Source of the DNA: Methanobrevibacter millerae
GTDB taxonomy: Archaea > Methanobacteriota > Methanobacteria > Methanobacteriales > Methanobacteriaceae
Length of the DNA stretch: 64,000 nucleotides
Reading direction: 5' to 3'
Assembly (NCBI RefSeq): GCF_900103415.1
Contig: NZ_FMXB01000003.1
Span: 110,522-174,521, forward strand
The position numbers and the translations under genes were made by a program. Positions 8,171 through 16,497 of this stretch are shown here, one piece after another. Within the stretch, counting starts at the first letter, position 1. Every line of letters starts with the position of its first letter. The notes under the pieces are model-generated. The model was given only the letters and a program-made list of their open reading frames with translations, was not told where the DNA came from and made no database searches.

Positions 8171-9775
8171 ATAGTATTTCGTTGCAAAAGAAAGTATCAT
8201 CGTCGCCATAAAGCAGATTATTAAAACCATCGCATAATGATCATAGTTTTCTTTGAACCTGTCCAAAATCTTTATTTTATCGGAAACGATTATCGGTATC
8301 AGGGCAAAGAGCGGTACGAAATAGCGTGTTGTAATTCCAAGATTCAAATATCCGACGCTCGCCCATGTTAAAAGCTGGATAAAGGATGTTCCGAAATATA
8401 TCATCAGCAATATGAAAAGAGTTCCGATTCTTGTTTTCAAGTCAAATCTGATATTTTTCGGGTATGCAAACAATGTAGCGCCGGCAAATAATAATAACGT
8501 GGCCACTATCATGTGATAGCTGTCTGAATAATGCACTTTTTGGGCAGCTCCAAAGAAGTTGAATGTGCCGTATGTTATGTGGGACAGGTTATATGTAAAG
8601 AGCTGTGATACGAATCTCAATATAAATTTCGGGTGTGCTGTAATGTAGTCGATTTGCGCTGTTGAGTTGATGAAGCGGAGTCTTGACCTCCATGAATGCA
8701 TCAGGGTAGGTGTTGAGTATGTGCTCCATAGGATTCCGATTATTCCAACGATTGCAATGCAAATCAGGATGTATCCAGTAATCTTTTTGCCCTTTTTGAA
8801 ATTGTCGGTCGGAACAAGCAATAAAAGGAATATGAATGCAAGATAAGGCAGTTTGCAAAGACCCAAAAGCAGGCACAGCGCACTGAACTTAACGACTTCC
8901 TTTGTGTCAAGCGAATTCTTTTCGGCCGTGTATAGGTAGAGGAAGTATCCTATCGCAAGTATTCCTACCCCTATTATCATTGAATCAATGCTCAGCGAAG
9001 CTGCCTGATATATGGAAATCGGAAGGCAGGCCACCACAAGCAGCGGAATTTTCAAAACGGGAGTCTTTTTTATTGCAAGCGATATCAGTCCCGCATAGAA
9101 TATCAGGTTGAAGATACGTCCGAGCCACATCATCCAAATCACGTTAAGATCCAGTAGCTTGGCAATAAACATTCCAATGGCCTGCGGCAGGTATCCGTAG
9201 AAAGGGTTCTGTTCAAAGGCCGAAACGATCAAAACTGGTGTGTGGTTGATTTTTTCCGTATCATAGGGTGTTTGTTCCACGGTCTTTCCCAAATAGCTGG
9301 TGAAAAATTTCACCGATTCTATGGAATCGTATCCTGCGCCAGGATTATATTTGGCGATTTTGTTAGGTCCCGTCAGGTTGTATGCCCTTTCAACTCCCAA
9401 ATCCTCTCCCGTCCAATGGGGAATAATCACTCCTCTTGAGGTCAATTCCGTTCTTGCCAGATGTTCTGTTTCATCGCTGACATCACAGATTGGCACGATA
9501 AATGAGGTTATGATACCGAAACACAGTATGGCCACAAAGGCGACCTTGTAGAGTTCATCTTTCGAATCGTGCATGAAATAATAGGTGATGCATAATATAC
9601 CCAGAACTGCAACTATCAACAGCATGGCCAATTCAAAAGCAGGATCTTTAATGTTTTTGTATGTTACTGTTGAAAGCCCTAAAATTACTATCAAGACTAA
9701 ATATGCCAGCCAATACTTTTTTGATTCCATTAACGTTTTCGTAAAATTTCCCGTAAAATTCTTACACTCCGACAT
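8168..9775 (-). CDS. DUF2142 family multi-spanning membrane protein
   Basis: A 535-residue membrane protein with about 11-12 hydrophobic segments. The signature of the family is visible after the third segment as CDVSDETEHLARTELTSRG (about residues 98-116). The acidic DETEH resembles the acidic loop of GT-C glycosyltransferases and matches DUF2142. Such proteins are thought to transfer sugars from lipid carriers on the outer face of the membrane; that role is inference. The start is the ATG at 9775, since GGTGAT lies just upstream; the longer frame to 9784 would start inside the ribosome site. It is convergent with hisG and has no sugar-pathway neighbours. Confidence 0.75.
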   Translation of the reverse strand: MSECKNFTGNFTKTLMESKKYWLAYLVLIVILGLSTVTYKNIKDPAFELAMLLIVAVLGILCITYYFMHDSKDELYKVAFVAILCFGIITSFIVPICDVSDETEHLARTELTSRGVIIPHWTGEDLGVERAYNLTGPNKIAKYNPGAGYDSIESVKFFTSYLGKTVEQTPYDTEKINHTPVLIVSAFEQNPFYGYLPQAIGMFIAKLLDLNVIWMMWLGRIFNLIFYAGLISLAIKKTPVLKIPLLVVACLPISIYQAASLSIDSMIIGVGILAIGYFLYLYTAEKNSLDTKEVVKFSALCLLLGLCKLPYLAFIFLLLLVPTDNFKKGKKITGYILICIAIVGIIGILWSTYSTPTLMHSWRSRLRFINSTAQIDYITAHPKFILRFVSQLFTYNLSHITYGTFNFFGAAQKVHYSDSYHMIVATLLLFAGATLFAYPKNIRFDLKTRIGTLFILLMIYFGTSFIQLLTWASVGYLNLGITTRYFVPLFALIPIIVSDKIKILDRFKENYDHYAMVLIICFMATMILSFATKYY

Positions 9776-10003
9776 AATCACCAAACTTAGAAAATAACTC
9801 TCTTGTTAAAAAGCATATAACATTATTACTTTTGTGGGTAATACTATTTAAAATCGATGAGTATCTCTTTATTATCAATTGTCCTTGTTTTTTTAATTTA
9901 CCATGTAAGTAGGTGCTTGCATGCGGAAATATTTATTAATTGCTCTTTAAATAATTAATAGTGGAAATAAATACTTTTCTTTAAAAGATTCGGAGGCAGA
10001 AGT

Positions 10004-10312
10004 ATGAAAAACATTATTTTAACTTTAATTGCAGTGGTCTTTTTAATACTCAGTTTAGGTTTCGTAACAGCAATTGACATGGAATTGAAGAAGGTTAATG
10101 ATAATTCTACTGCTGGCGATATTGATGTTAATGATGCTGTTCTTGCAGGATATGGCCTCTCTATCAGTGGATATGCTTCTTCTCATCCTATATTCGGCGG
10201 TTCCAGCTCCGGCATCAGTGGAAATGACAGTCCTCTATACGGAGTTTCCAATCCAGGGTCTCTTTTTGGCGGCTCAGGTCTTGGCAGCGGTGGAAATCAA
10301 AACTTTTACTAG
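10004..10312 (+). CDS. Small secreted Gly/Ser-rich protein
   Basis: A 102-residue product with a clear signal peptide (MKNIILTLIAVVFLILSLGF, then a VTA-ID type junction near residue 24). A short charged stretch follows, then a low-complexity Gly/Ser/Tyr/Asn half. It has a strong GGAGG 7 bases before the ATG and a bidirectional terminator after it, so it looks like a real single-gene transcript. No cysteine, anchor motif or known domain is visible. It may be a small surface or wall-associated protein. The family was not recognised. Confidence 0.6.
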   Translation: MKNIILTLIAVVFLILSLGFVTAIDMELKKVNDNSTAGDIDVNDAVLAGYGLSISGYASSHPIFGGSSSGISGNDSPLYGVSNPGSLFGGSGLGSGGNQNFY

Positions 10313-10332
10313 TTTACTAAAAAAAGGATAGG

Positions 10333-10365
10333 AATAATCGTTGAAATCATATTTCAACAATTATT
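10333..10365. terminator. Bidirectional terminator
   Basis: AATAATCGTTGAAAT (10333-10347) pairs with ATTTCAACAATTATT (10351-10365) around a CAT loop, with one mismatch. It lies between convergent genes that end at 10312 and 10380. Confidence 0.65.
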
Positions 10366-10379
10366 TCTTCAAAAGCTGT

Positions 10380-10892
10380 CTATTTGTCAGCGTTTAATTC
10401 TAAGGTTTCTTTTTCAATTTCAATTCTTTCGTCTAAAATGGTTGAAACTTCATCCATTTCATCTTTGAATACTGCAAGATCTACTTCAAGGCCTATTAAA
10501 TCAGCTACATTTTCCATGTCTTTTTCGAGATTTTTGATTAATTCGTTTTTAGCTTTTTGCATTTTCAGTTGGGTATTTAAGACGATTTCTTCTAATTGGT
10601 TTCCTGCTTTGAAAATAATGAATTCAATAGGTTTTTCTTCATCTTTTTCAATTTCTTTATCGACTTTGTCGAGCAATTTAAGGATGTCTGAGTCTGCATC
10701 ATCTTCTGCTTTGTAAACCTTTTTAATGGCTTTTTCAACATGAGCACTTATTTTTTTGTCAGTGTATTTTTCTTTTAATGCAATTTTTCTTTCTTTACGG
10801 TTAATTTTAGCTTGTGTTTTCTTTTCTTCAAGTTTTACTTTTTTTTCATCGATTTTTACTGAAAGTTTTTCTTTTTGTTCATCTAAACTCAT
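10380..10892 (-). CDS. Lys/Glu-rich coiled-coil protein
   Basis: A 170-residue, highly charged protein (MSLDEQKEKLSVKIDEKKVK onward) made almost entirely of helix-forming Lys/Glu/Ala/Leu/Ile heptads. It has no cysteine, membrane segment or enzyme motif. The ATG at 10892 follows GGTGAT. It is a stand-alone cytoplasmic protein with a shared terminator at its 3' end. The family was not recognised; a structural or nucleoid-associated role is possible but unsupported. Confidence 0.6.
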   Translation of the reverse strand: MSLDEQKEKLSVKIDEKKVKLEEKKTQAKINRKERKIALKEKYTDKKISAHVEKAIKKVYKAEDDADSDILKLLDKVDKEIEKDEEKPIEFIIFKAGNQLEEIVLNTQLKMQKAKNELIKNLEKDMENVADLIGLEVDLAVFKDEMDEVSTILDERIEIEKETLELNADK

Positions 10893-10989
10893 AATATCAC
10901 CATAATATTTAAGTAATTAATGTTATATTAAAAATGATTTATAATTTTTTTCAAATGAAATCAGAATATGCAAATCCTATGTTGAAGCA

Positions 10990-11556
10990 TCATTCATTAT
11001 GCTTTTTGCTGATGGCTATCACGTTGATAATGGATATTACAAAAATAATTGTTAAACACATTATTGGTTCAATGAAAGCCACAATCATCGCTATTATGAA
11101 ACATACGTAATTAAACATCCTGATTTTGGGTTCGTGATAATAGTCACGTTTCAATCCTGGATTTTCCTTAATTATCTGCATGTCAAGCACTTCAAAGGAT
11201 AATGTCCACAGGAATAATATGACTGCATATGAACATTCAGGTAGTGGGCTGAAAGGAAACTCGCCGATCCAGCCTGTAGCAAATGGCACCATGGTTAAAA
11301 AGAAAATCCATACTCCATTCAGGTAAAATATTCTCATGGAAACTTTTTTGAATTTGTGGAAGAGGTTGTCATGCTTATACCATGCCAGATAAATCATTGC
11401 AAAGCTGTTTAAATAAGCTAGAAATACTGGCCATTGCTGGGCCAGTCCCTGAAGCGTTGGAACGTGGGGATTTACAAGCTCCAAAACCATAATTGTTGAA
11501 GCTATTGCAATTATCGCATCAGTAAAAACGATTAGTCTTTCTTTGTCTATGCCCAT
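10990..11556 (-). CDS. TMEM175-family potassium channel
   Basis: A prokaryotic TMEM175 (DUF1211) protein, which forms tetrameric potassium-selective channels in the cytoplasmic membrane. The signature FTDAIIAIASTIMVLEL at the start of the first helix matches the family's FSDxxxAIxxTxxxLEL motif. About six hydrophobic helices follow (188 residues). The start is placed at the ATG at 11556 (MGIDKERLIVF). The in-frame TTG 15 bases upstream would add five residues before the conserved start. It is divergent from another predicted cation channel gene at 11851, with a 280-base AT-rich gap between them. Confidence 0.85.
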   Translation of the reverse strand: MGIDKERLIVFTDAIIAIASTIMVLELVNPHVPTLQGLAQQWPVFLAYLNSFAMIYLAWYKHDNLFHKFKKVSMRIFYLNGVWIFFLTMVPFATGWIGEFPFSPLPECSYAVILFLWTLSFEVLDMQIIKENPGLKRDYYHEPKIRMFNYVCFIIAMIVAFIEPIMCLTIIFVISIINVIAISKKHNE

Positions 11557-11850
11557 ATTAGTCCCCGCCAAAAATATACATTTTATAATATTTGATAGTT
11601 GTTTATGACTTATATCTATTTTTTATGTATTAAAATTTTTCATAGGCATATTTCATTAATTATAATGTAAACATCCGGCAAAATTCTCATATCTGATTGT
11701 CAAAAGCCTGCATCTGTTTTGGGCAATCTATTAATCTTTAATTGGAATGTGGCCATGTTTGCATTAATTTTTGATTTGTTTTTGAATAATAATCTGAAAA
11801 AGCAAATTTTTTATAGAAAGTTGTTCAGATATTTAATCAGGTGAATAGAA

Positions 11851-12684
11851 TTGGATGAATTAATGGGGGCATCGTCATTTCCGGTAGTGCCAATACTTAT
11901 TGAAATAGTGCTTTTTATAGTTTTAATATTGGTTGCGACATTTATCGTTAAAAAAATCTTTAACAGTGACAGTAAATTTCTTAATCTGGAGGAATATCTT
12001 CCCAAAGAGGAAATTCAAACGTTGACGCAGCTGGCTTATCTGGCATTAATGTCTGCGTGTTTTCTAAACGTGATGTATACGCTGATTTATGTAAATTTCG
12101 ACACTGTATACTTTGCACTGGCGGACGTTACCCTTTCGCTTTTCATTGCAGTATCGATAGACAAGAGCACGCTTTCCCGCAAATTGGTGGTATTGCTGCT
12201 GGTTCCTTACGGATCGCTCTATTTTCTGCTCTTCAATGCCACTCTGGTCGGTGTGCTGGATTTGATTCATATTCTCGTCTTCATCTATTTCATCAAATAC
12301 TATTATGACAAATTCCATGAATATACGGAATCAAACGGTCTGGGAATAGCCGTTATTTTAGTGTTTATAATAATTTTCGTTAGCTTTATCCTCACTGCAG
12401 TTGCTGAAAACGAAAATCCTTTGCATTCCATTCTCATGGTTACCAATGCATTTACAAGCAACGGTTATGCGGTACTGGGGGATACTGACGTCGGAAAACT
12501 CACTTCCCTGATGCTGGCCTGGTCCGGATATATCCTTGCAACGGTAGGTACGGCAACATTAACGACGGCGCTTTTGTCAAGACACTTCAGGAAAAGGTTT
12601 GATGATTACGATGATAAGCTCGATGCGCTGAACGATAAGATTGATAATCTGGAAGATCTGATTAAAGGCAATTCTGATGATTAA
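11851..12684 (+). CDS. Six-TM ion-channel-like membrane protein with unusual pore loop
   Basis: A 277-residue protein with four hydrophobic helices (about residues 10-33, 55-78, 84-103, 108-148), then a fifth (164-187), a re-entrant segment (about 194-215) and a last helix (217-243). A charged coiled coil (RFDDYDDKLDALNDKIDNLE) ends it. The layout is that of voltage-gated-type cation channels. However, the filter position reads TSNGYAVLG instead of TVGYG. The start is TTG at 11851, supported by AGGTGA 6 bases upstream; the next ATG (11863) is too far from it. It may be a divergent potassium or other cation channel subunit. The call is by architecture only. Confidence 0.5.
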   Translation: MDELMGASSFPVVPILIEIVLFIVLILVATFIVKKIFNSDSKFLNLEEYLPKEEIQTLTQLAYLALMSACFLNVMYTLIYVNFDTVYFALADVTLSLFIAVSIDKSTLSRKLVVLLLVPYGSLYFLLFNATLVGVLDLIHILVFIYFIKYYYDKFHEYTESNGLGIAVILVFIIIFVSFILTAVAENENPLHSILMVTNAFTSNGYAVLGDTDVGKLTSLMLAWSGYILATVGTATLTTALLSRHFRKRFDDYDDKLDALNDKIDNLEDLIKGNSDD

Positions 12685-12733
12685 TGCGAAAATGGCTTAA
12701 GTTTTTAAAAGATGATATTTTGATGTCTAAACT

Positions 12734-12852
12734 TAATCATCAACCAACACTATTTTTTTATTTTTAATTAGAACAGTCTAAATCGCAAAATAAGAAATTT
12801 AAGGAATTTTTAAAAATTAATCATCAACCAAAAAATGTCCTAATCATCAACC
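12734..12852. repeat. Three copies of TAATCATCAACC
   Basis: The 12-base word TAATCATCAACC occurs exactly at 12734-12745, 12818-12829 and 12841-12852, in the gap after the channel gene and before the 3' end of rio1. Flanks differ, so this is not one long duplication. They may be protein-binding sites or remnants of a larger repeat. The reverse complement contains TGATGA, but no CTGA boxes accompany it. Confidence 0.6.
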
Positions 12853-12875
12853 GGTAAGCAATATTTTGGCAGTAT

Positions 12876-13649
12876 CTAAAACTTCGGATTGACGTACTCC
12901 CAGACCTCATCGAAATTCGTTTTAACCCCTAAGCGGGTGTATTCGTTGACGAGAGTGTTGATGTCCCTTTCAAGTAGTTCCTTTGATATCGGATTGTCCA
13001 GAACTACTGACTGTGAAACGTCAATTATAACTGGGGTTTCGTTTTTATTCAGTATGTTGTAGTTGGACAGGTCTCCGTGAACCAGCTTGGCATCATTAAC
13101 GAACTTCTTAAGCTCGACAAGAAGTTTATTGAAGAATTCATCCGGGTCTTCAGGCTTCTTGTTTCTCACGGGCTGTGCTGGGTTTCCGTTCTCGTCGCCG
13201 ATGAATTCGATTAACAGCACGTTATTGGCGCTCGTGTAAGGCTCAGGCACGTTGACTCCTGCGTCATGAAGCCTTTTGAGGTTCTTGTACTCTTTTGTAA
13301 CCCATGAATAGATGATTTTGCGCTTGTTTTTGGTCTTGACGTTGAATCTAGGATCTCCGTTAAGGTAATAGTTCATCTTCTTGAAGTCTGAAGTGGCTAT
13401 CCTGTAGATTTTAACTGCCACAAAATTTCCGTCATTGTTGACGCCTATAAGCACGTTTGCTTCCTTTCCGGTGCTTATGGCTCCGTTTAAAACGTCAATG
13501 TATCCCTGATTAGCTATCTTGTATAATGTCTCCAGCGTTAACTTGTCAAAGATTTCGTTGCTGACCTTTCGCTCCTCGCTGTTTTTCTTTCTTTTACGGG
13601 AGTGAATTTCCTGGTGCTTGGCGTCCGCTTTAGCTATTTTAGGATCCAT
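12876..13649 (-). CDS. rio1: Serine protein kinase RIO1
   Basis: Atypical kinase/ATPase of small ribosomal subunit maturation. The 257-residue product starts with a basic tail, then a winged-helix part, then the kinase motifs. These are STGKEANV (flexible P-loop, about residues 60-67), VKIYR (lysine, about 79-83), LVHGDLSNYNIL (catalytic loop, about 189-200) and IIDVSQ (metal-binding aspartate, about 208-213). It lies 30 bases behind aIF1A on the same strand, so the two probably share an mRNA. In relatives the KH protein Dim2 usually follows; here it is separated by accessory genes. Confidence 0.95.
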   Translation of the reverse strand: MDPKIAKADAKHQEIHSRKRKKNSEERKVSNEIFDKLTLETLYKIANQGYIDVLNGAISTGKEANVLIGVNNDGNFVAVKIYRIATSDFKKMNYYLNGDPRFNVKTKNKRKIIYSWVTKEYKNLKRLHDAGVNVPEPYTSANNVLLIEFIGDENGNPAQPVRNKKPEDPDEFFNKLLVELKKFVNDAKLVHGDLSNYNILNKNETPVIIDVSQSVVLDNPISKELLERDINTLVNEYTRLGVKTNFDEVWEYVNPKF

Positions 13650-13679
13650 TAAAATCAGTAAAAAAAGTGAATGGTGTGG

Positions 13680-13982
13680 TTACATTTTCAAGTAACCTTT
13701 TCTTTCAAGCCAGTTGGATTCTGTTTTGGTGTATCTCCAGATTACGTCTCCTTTTTCATCGGATTGGAAATCCCAAGGTTTTACGAGGATAACGTCCCCT
13801 TCACGAATCCAAATACGTTTTTTCATTTTTCCAGGTATTCTTGTCATTCTGATGTGTCCGTCCGCACATCTGACTTTAAGTTTACCGTGCCCCATTATCT
13901 GTTCAACTACGCCAGGTATTTCCCCTTTCTTCGGAGTTCTTACCCTCCTGTACTCTTGCTGATTGTTATTAGGTTTAGACAA
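13680..13982 (-). CDS. eif1A: Translation initiation factor aIF1A
   Basis: Archaeal IF1A, an OB-fold factor that binds the A site of the small subunit during initiation. The 100-residue product has the conserved run RVRTPKKGEIPGVVEQIMGH and then the RCADGHIRMTRIPGKMKKR block typical of aIF1A. The start is TTG at 13982, supported by GGAGGA 6 bases upstream. It is followed by rio1 on the same strand and is divergent from moeA. Both strands have TATA-like A/T-rich sequence in the 114-base shared gap. Confidence 0.95.
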   Translation of the reverse strand: MSKPNNNQQEYRRVRTPKKGEIPGVVEQIMGHGKLKVRCADGHIRMTRIPGKMKKRIWIREGDVILVKPWDFQSDEKGDVIWRYTKTESNWLERKGYLKM

Positions 13983-14096
13983 ATACTCTCCTCCAAAATT
14001 ATATTTATAATAGCTCTCACAATTTAATATAAATTATTTATATATTTATCAATAAACTATATATTAATTTATTGGATTTTATTAAAAGGTGTTTTA

Positions 14097-15320
14097 ATGG
14101 GTACCGAATTTTTAAAAATAAAAGAGTGCGAAGAGGCACAGGATATTATACAGGAATTATTTGACAAGTACTGCAAGGCTCAAAGCGAAGAGATAGACTG
14201 CGAAGATGCCTATGGAAGGGTATTATATAATGACGTTTACAGCAGGATGGATTTTCCTCCTTTTGACAAGGCTTTAAAGGACGGATTTGCAATATTGTCC
14301 GAAGACAGTTTCGGCGCTTCAGAAGAGTCACCGAATACTCTTGAAGTAATCGATTTTCTTGAAGCCGGCTCAATCACAGATAAAAAGGTTGAAAAGGGCA
14401 AGTGCGTTGAGATAAGTACTGGCGCAGCTATGCCCGAAGGGGCCGACGCCGTAGTGATGGTCGAATACTCAGAAAAGTTCGACGATAAGGTAAATCTCCT
14501 TACGACAGCAACTCCGTCCCAGGATGTTGCAAAGAAAGGCTCAGACATTGAGGAAGGAAACTTAATCCTTAAAAAGGGTGATGTCCTCAATCCGGGAAAA
14601 ATCGGCGTATTACTCTCACAGGGCTTCAAGACGATAGAAGTCTTTAAAAAGCCTTCTGTCGGCGTAATATCATCCGGAAATGAAATCACGATGCAGGGTG
14701 AGGATTTGCCGTTCGGTAAAATCTATGATGTTAACGGAAACATGATTAAAAATGACGCAATCTCCTGCGGATGCGATGCAAGGTTTTTGGGCGTTGTACG
14801 TGACAACTACGATCAGGTAAAGGAAAAGATTCAGGAATCCTTGAAAGAAGTTGATGTCCTTTTATGCTCCGGAGGAACCTCAGCAGGTCTTGGGGATGTA
14901 ATAAAGCACGTTCTCGATGAGTTAGGTGAAGTATACATCCACGGAATCTCAGTTCAGCCTGGAAAGCCTACAATCGTTGGAGTCATTGACGAAAAGCTCG
15001 TTATCGGACTTCCTGGAAATCCCGTATCAGCGCTCATGATATTCAACGCCTTTGTAGCTCCGCCGCTAACCAAAATGGCTGGAATCGAAAGGGATTTCGA
15101 ATCTAAAGTTGTTAATGGAGTAATGACAAGAAGAATCCACTCTCCTGTGGGACGTATGCAGTATCAGCTCGTAAAGGTTGACGGAAGCGACGTGCACCCA
15201 ATATTTAAGGATTCCGGTGCCATATTCTCATTATCAAGTGCCGACGGTTATGTGAAAGTGGAAAAATCCGTCGAACTGCTTGATGAGGGAGAGGAAGTCG
15301 AAGTTTATTTATTCAACTAA
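14097..15320 (+). CDS. moeA: Molybdopterin molybdenumtransferase
   Basis: Inserts molybdate (or tungstate) into adenylylated molybdopterin; methanogens need this cofactor for formylmethanofuran dehydrogenase. The 407-residue product shows the MoeA order: an N-terminal MoeA_N domain with FDKALKDGFAI (substrate-contact DGFA region, about residues 57-67), then ISTGAAMPEGADAVVMVEY (about 106-124). The MoCF-binding domain follows with LLCSGGTSAGLGDV (about 256-269) and GLPGNPVSALMIF (about 305-317). A C-terminal domain ends it. The ATG follows AGGTGTTTTA, a ribosome site seen elsewhere in this window. No other moa/moe genes lie nearby. Confidence 0.93.
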   Translation: MGTEFLKIKECEEAQDIIQELFDKYCKAQSEEIDCEDAYGRVLYNDVYSRMDFPPFDKALKDGFAILSEDSFGASEESPNTLEVIDFLEAGSITDKKVEKGKCVEISTGAAMPEGADAVVMVEYSEKFDDKVNLLTTATPSQDVAKKGSDIEEGNLILKKGDVLNPGKIGVLLSQGFKTIEVFKKPSVGVISSGNEITMQGEDLPFGKIYDVNGNMIKNDAISCGCDARFLGVVRDNYDQVKEKIQESLKEVDVLLCSGGTSAGLGDVIKHVLDELGEVYIHGISVQPGKPTIVGVIDEKLVIGLPGNPVSALMIFNAFVAPPLTKMAGIERDFESKVVNGVMTRRIHSPVGRMQYQLVKVDGSDVHPIFKDSGAIFSLSSADGYVKVEKSVELLDEGEEVEVYLFN

Positions 15321-15371
15321 TCAAAATATTTTTTAATAACGATTGTCAAAGTTTAGTTTAAGGTGAAAAGA

Positions 15372-15833
15372 ATGGAATATGAAGTGAAGGTCATTCCAGA
15401 CCAGACAATTGCAGTCATTAATTATAAAGGTCCGATTGAAGATTTGGAGATTCTTGTCTCTAAGCTGATGGGTTGGGCCGAAGCTGAAGAGCTTGAAGTC
15501 TTAAGCGATCCTTTTGTCGTTTACTATTCACAGAGATACGAGGTAAACGAAGGCGATGCGGTCTTTGACGTGGGAATCGTCCTGGGCGAAGAGGCCGACG
15601 AAAAGGATATCATCCGTGTCGTCGACATGGTTGAACATAAGGTTTTAAGCGGAATACACGAAGGTGCAACCGACAATATTATGGAAAGCTATGCTGAACT
15701 GGTTGAAATAGCTGAGGCGAACAATTACGACATTATCGGTTCACCAAAGGAAGTATTTGTTAAAAGCGTTTTCAATCATGACAATGAAGATGAATACATT
15801 ACTGAAATTCAATTGCCTATTATAGAAATGTGA
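15372..15833 (+). CDS. GyrI-like / effector-binding domain protein
   Basis: A 153-residue protein with the beta-alpha-beta duplicated fold of the GyrI-like (AraC effector-binding) family. It starts EVKVIPDQTIAVINYKG, then has a PFVVYYSQRYEV-type segment near residue 50, then a second half with HKVLSGIHEGATDNIMESY. Such stand-alone domains bind small hydrophobic ligands or drugs. The start is the ATG at 15372, since AGGTGA (15361-15366) is 5 bases upstream; an in-frame GTG lies inside that site. A small ORF follows 9 bases later, probably in the same transcript. Confidence 0.7.
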   Translation: MEYEVKVIPDQTIAVINYKGPIEDLEILVSKLMGWAEAEELEVLSDPFVVYYSQRYEVNEGDAVFDVGIVLGEEADEKDIIRVVDMVEHKVLSGIHEGATDNIMESYAELVEIAEANNYDIIGSPKEVFVKSVFNHDNEDEYITEIQLPIIEM

Positions 15834-15842
15834 GGTGATTTG

Positions 15843-16091
15843 ATGGCTAAAGACGATATTGATTTTGATAAAGAATTAAAAAGATTATCAAGAAACATAG
15901 ATATTGACATTATGAAGTCTGAGAATTCCTTTGACAACCTTTTTGAAAAGATGGATAAGGAAATCGACCAGGCTGTATCCAATAAGATATCTGCATTTGA
16001 TGAATCCAAGGAATTGACATCCAAGCATATCATGACCAACTATACGGACTCAGCTTTGGAAAGATATAAAAGAAAATTGGATAAAATCTAA
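15843..16091 (+). CDS. Small charged hypothetical protein
   Basis: An 82-residue, highly charged and probably helical protein (MAKDDIDFDKELKRLSRNID onward). It has no cysteine, signal peptide or recognised motif. AGGTGAT ends 4 bases before the ATG at 15843, and the gene follows its neighbour by 9 bases, so it is likely translated from the same mRNA. Its stop codon overlaps the stop of the opposite-strand SseB-like gene. The family was not recognised. Confidence 0.6.
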   Translation: MAKDDIDFDKELKRLSRNIDIDIMKSENSFDNLFEKMDKEIDQAVSNKISAFDESKELTSKHIMTNYTDSALERYKRKLDKI

Positions 16092-16492
16092 TCTTCAAAC
16101 AGTTTTAAGAAAGAATCCATTTCAACTTCTACGCTGTAGTTGCTGAATGGATTAATTACCACACCACTTATATTTTCCGGATTGTCATCAATCATTTCTG
16201 CCAGATTCTTGGCATAAATGTCAATGGCTGATGTAGGCTCCGGAAGCTGTAAATCATCACTGTAGAGCGGAATGAATACATCTCCATTTTCATTAACTAT
16301 TTTTATTGGCTTGAAGCGAAGCCCATCATCGAATTCAATGATGTCTCCCTCTTCAATGTCATCCAAATCGATGTTGGAAGTTATTTCTATTGGCATTATA
16401 AGCTGTGCAGTCTTAAGCTCCTGTATTAATGCGTCATTATCCTCTTTTGTGGCGTCTTTTGGACTGATGTTGAGAAATTCCCTTAATCCCAT
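16088..16492 (-). CDS. SseB-like protein
   Basis: A 134-residue protein with the SseB N-terminal domain pattern: a region enclosing DALIQELKTAQLIMPIE, then a GDVFIPLYSDDLQLPEPTSA strand-turn, then GVVINPFSNYSVEVE near the C-terminus. SseB-type domains occur in enhanced serine sensitivity proteins and in many uncharacterised cytoplasmic proteins, so a precise function cannot be given. It is followed within 6 bases (transcription direction: upstream) by the TldD/PmbA-like gene, from which it may be co-transcribed. Confidence 0.65.
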   Translation of the reverse strand: MGLREFLNISPKDATKEDNDALIQELKTAQLIMPIEITSNIDLDDIEEGDIIEFDDGLRFKPIKIVNENGDVFIPLYSDDLQLPEPTSAIDIYAKNLAEMIDDNPENISGVVINPFSNYSVEVEMDSFLKLFED

Positions 16493-16497
16493 GATAT

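Noticed and set aside
10098-10331. Overlapping plus-strand ORF of 77 codons
   Set aside because: Lies in another frame of the small secreted protein gene, without its own ribosome site; the overlapping frame has the signal peptide and strong start.
12734-12852. Possible C/D-box small RNA from TGATGA words on the minus strand
   Set aside because: No CTGA D boxes at proper spacing and no matching C box purine; treated as plain repeats.
13671-14027. Plus-strand ORF of 118 codons over aIF1A
   Set aside because: Antisense to a universally conserved initiation factor; no support.
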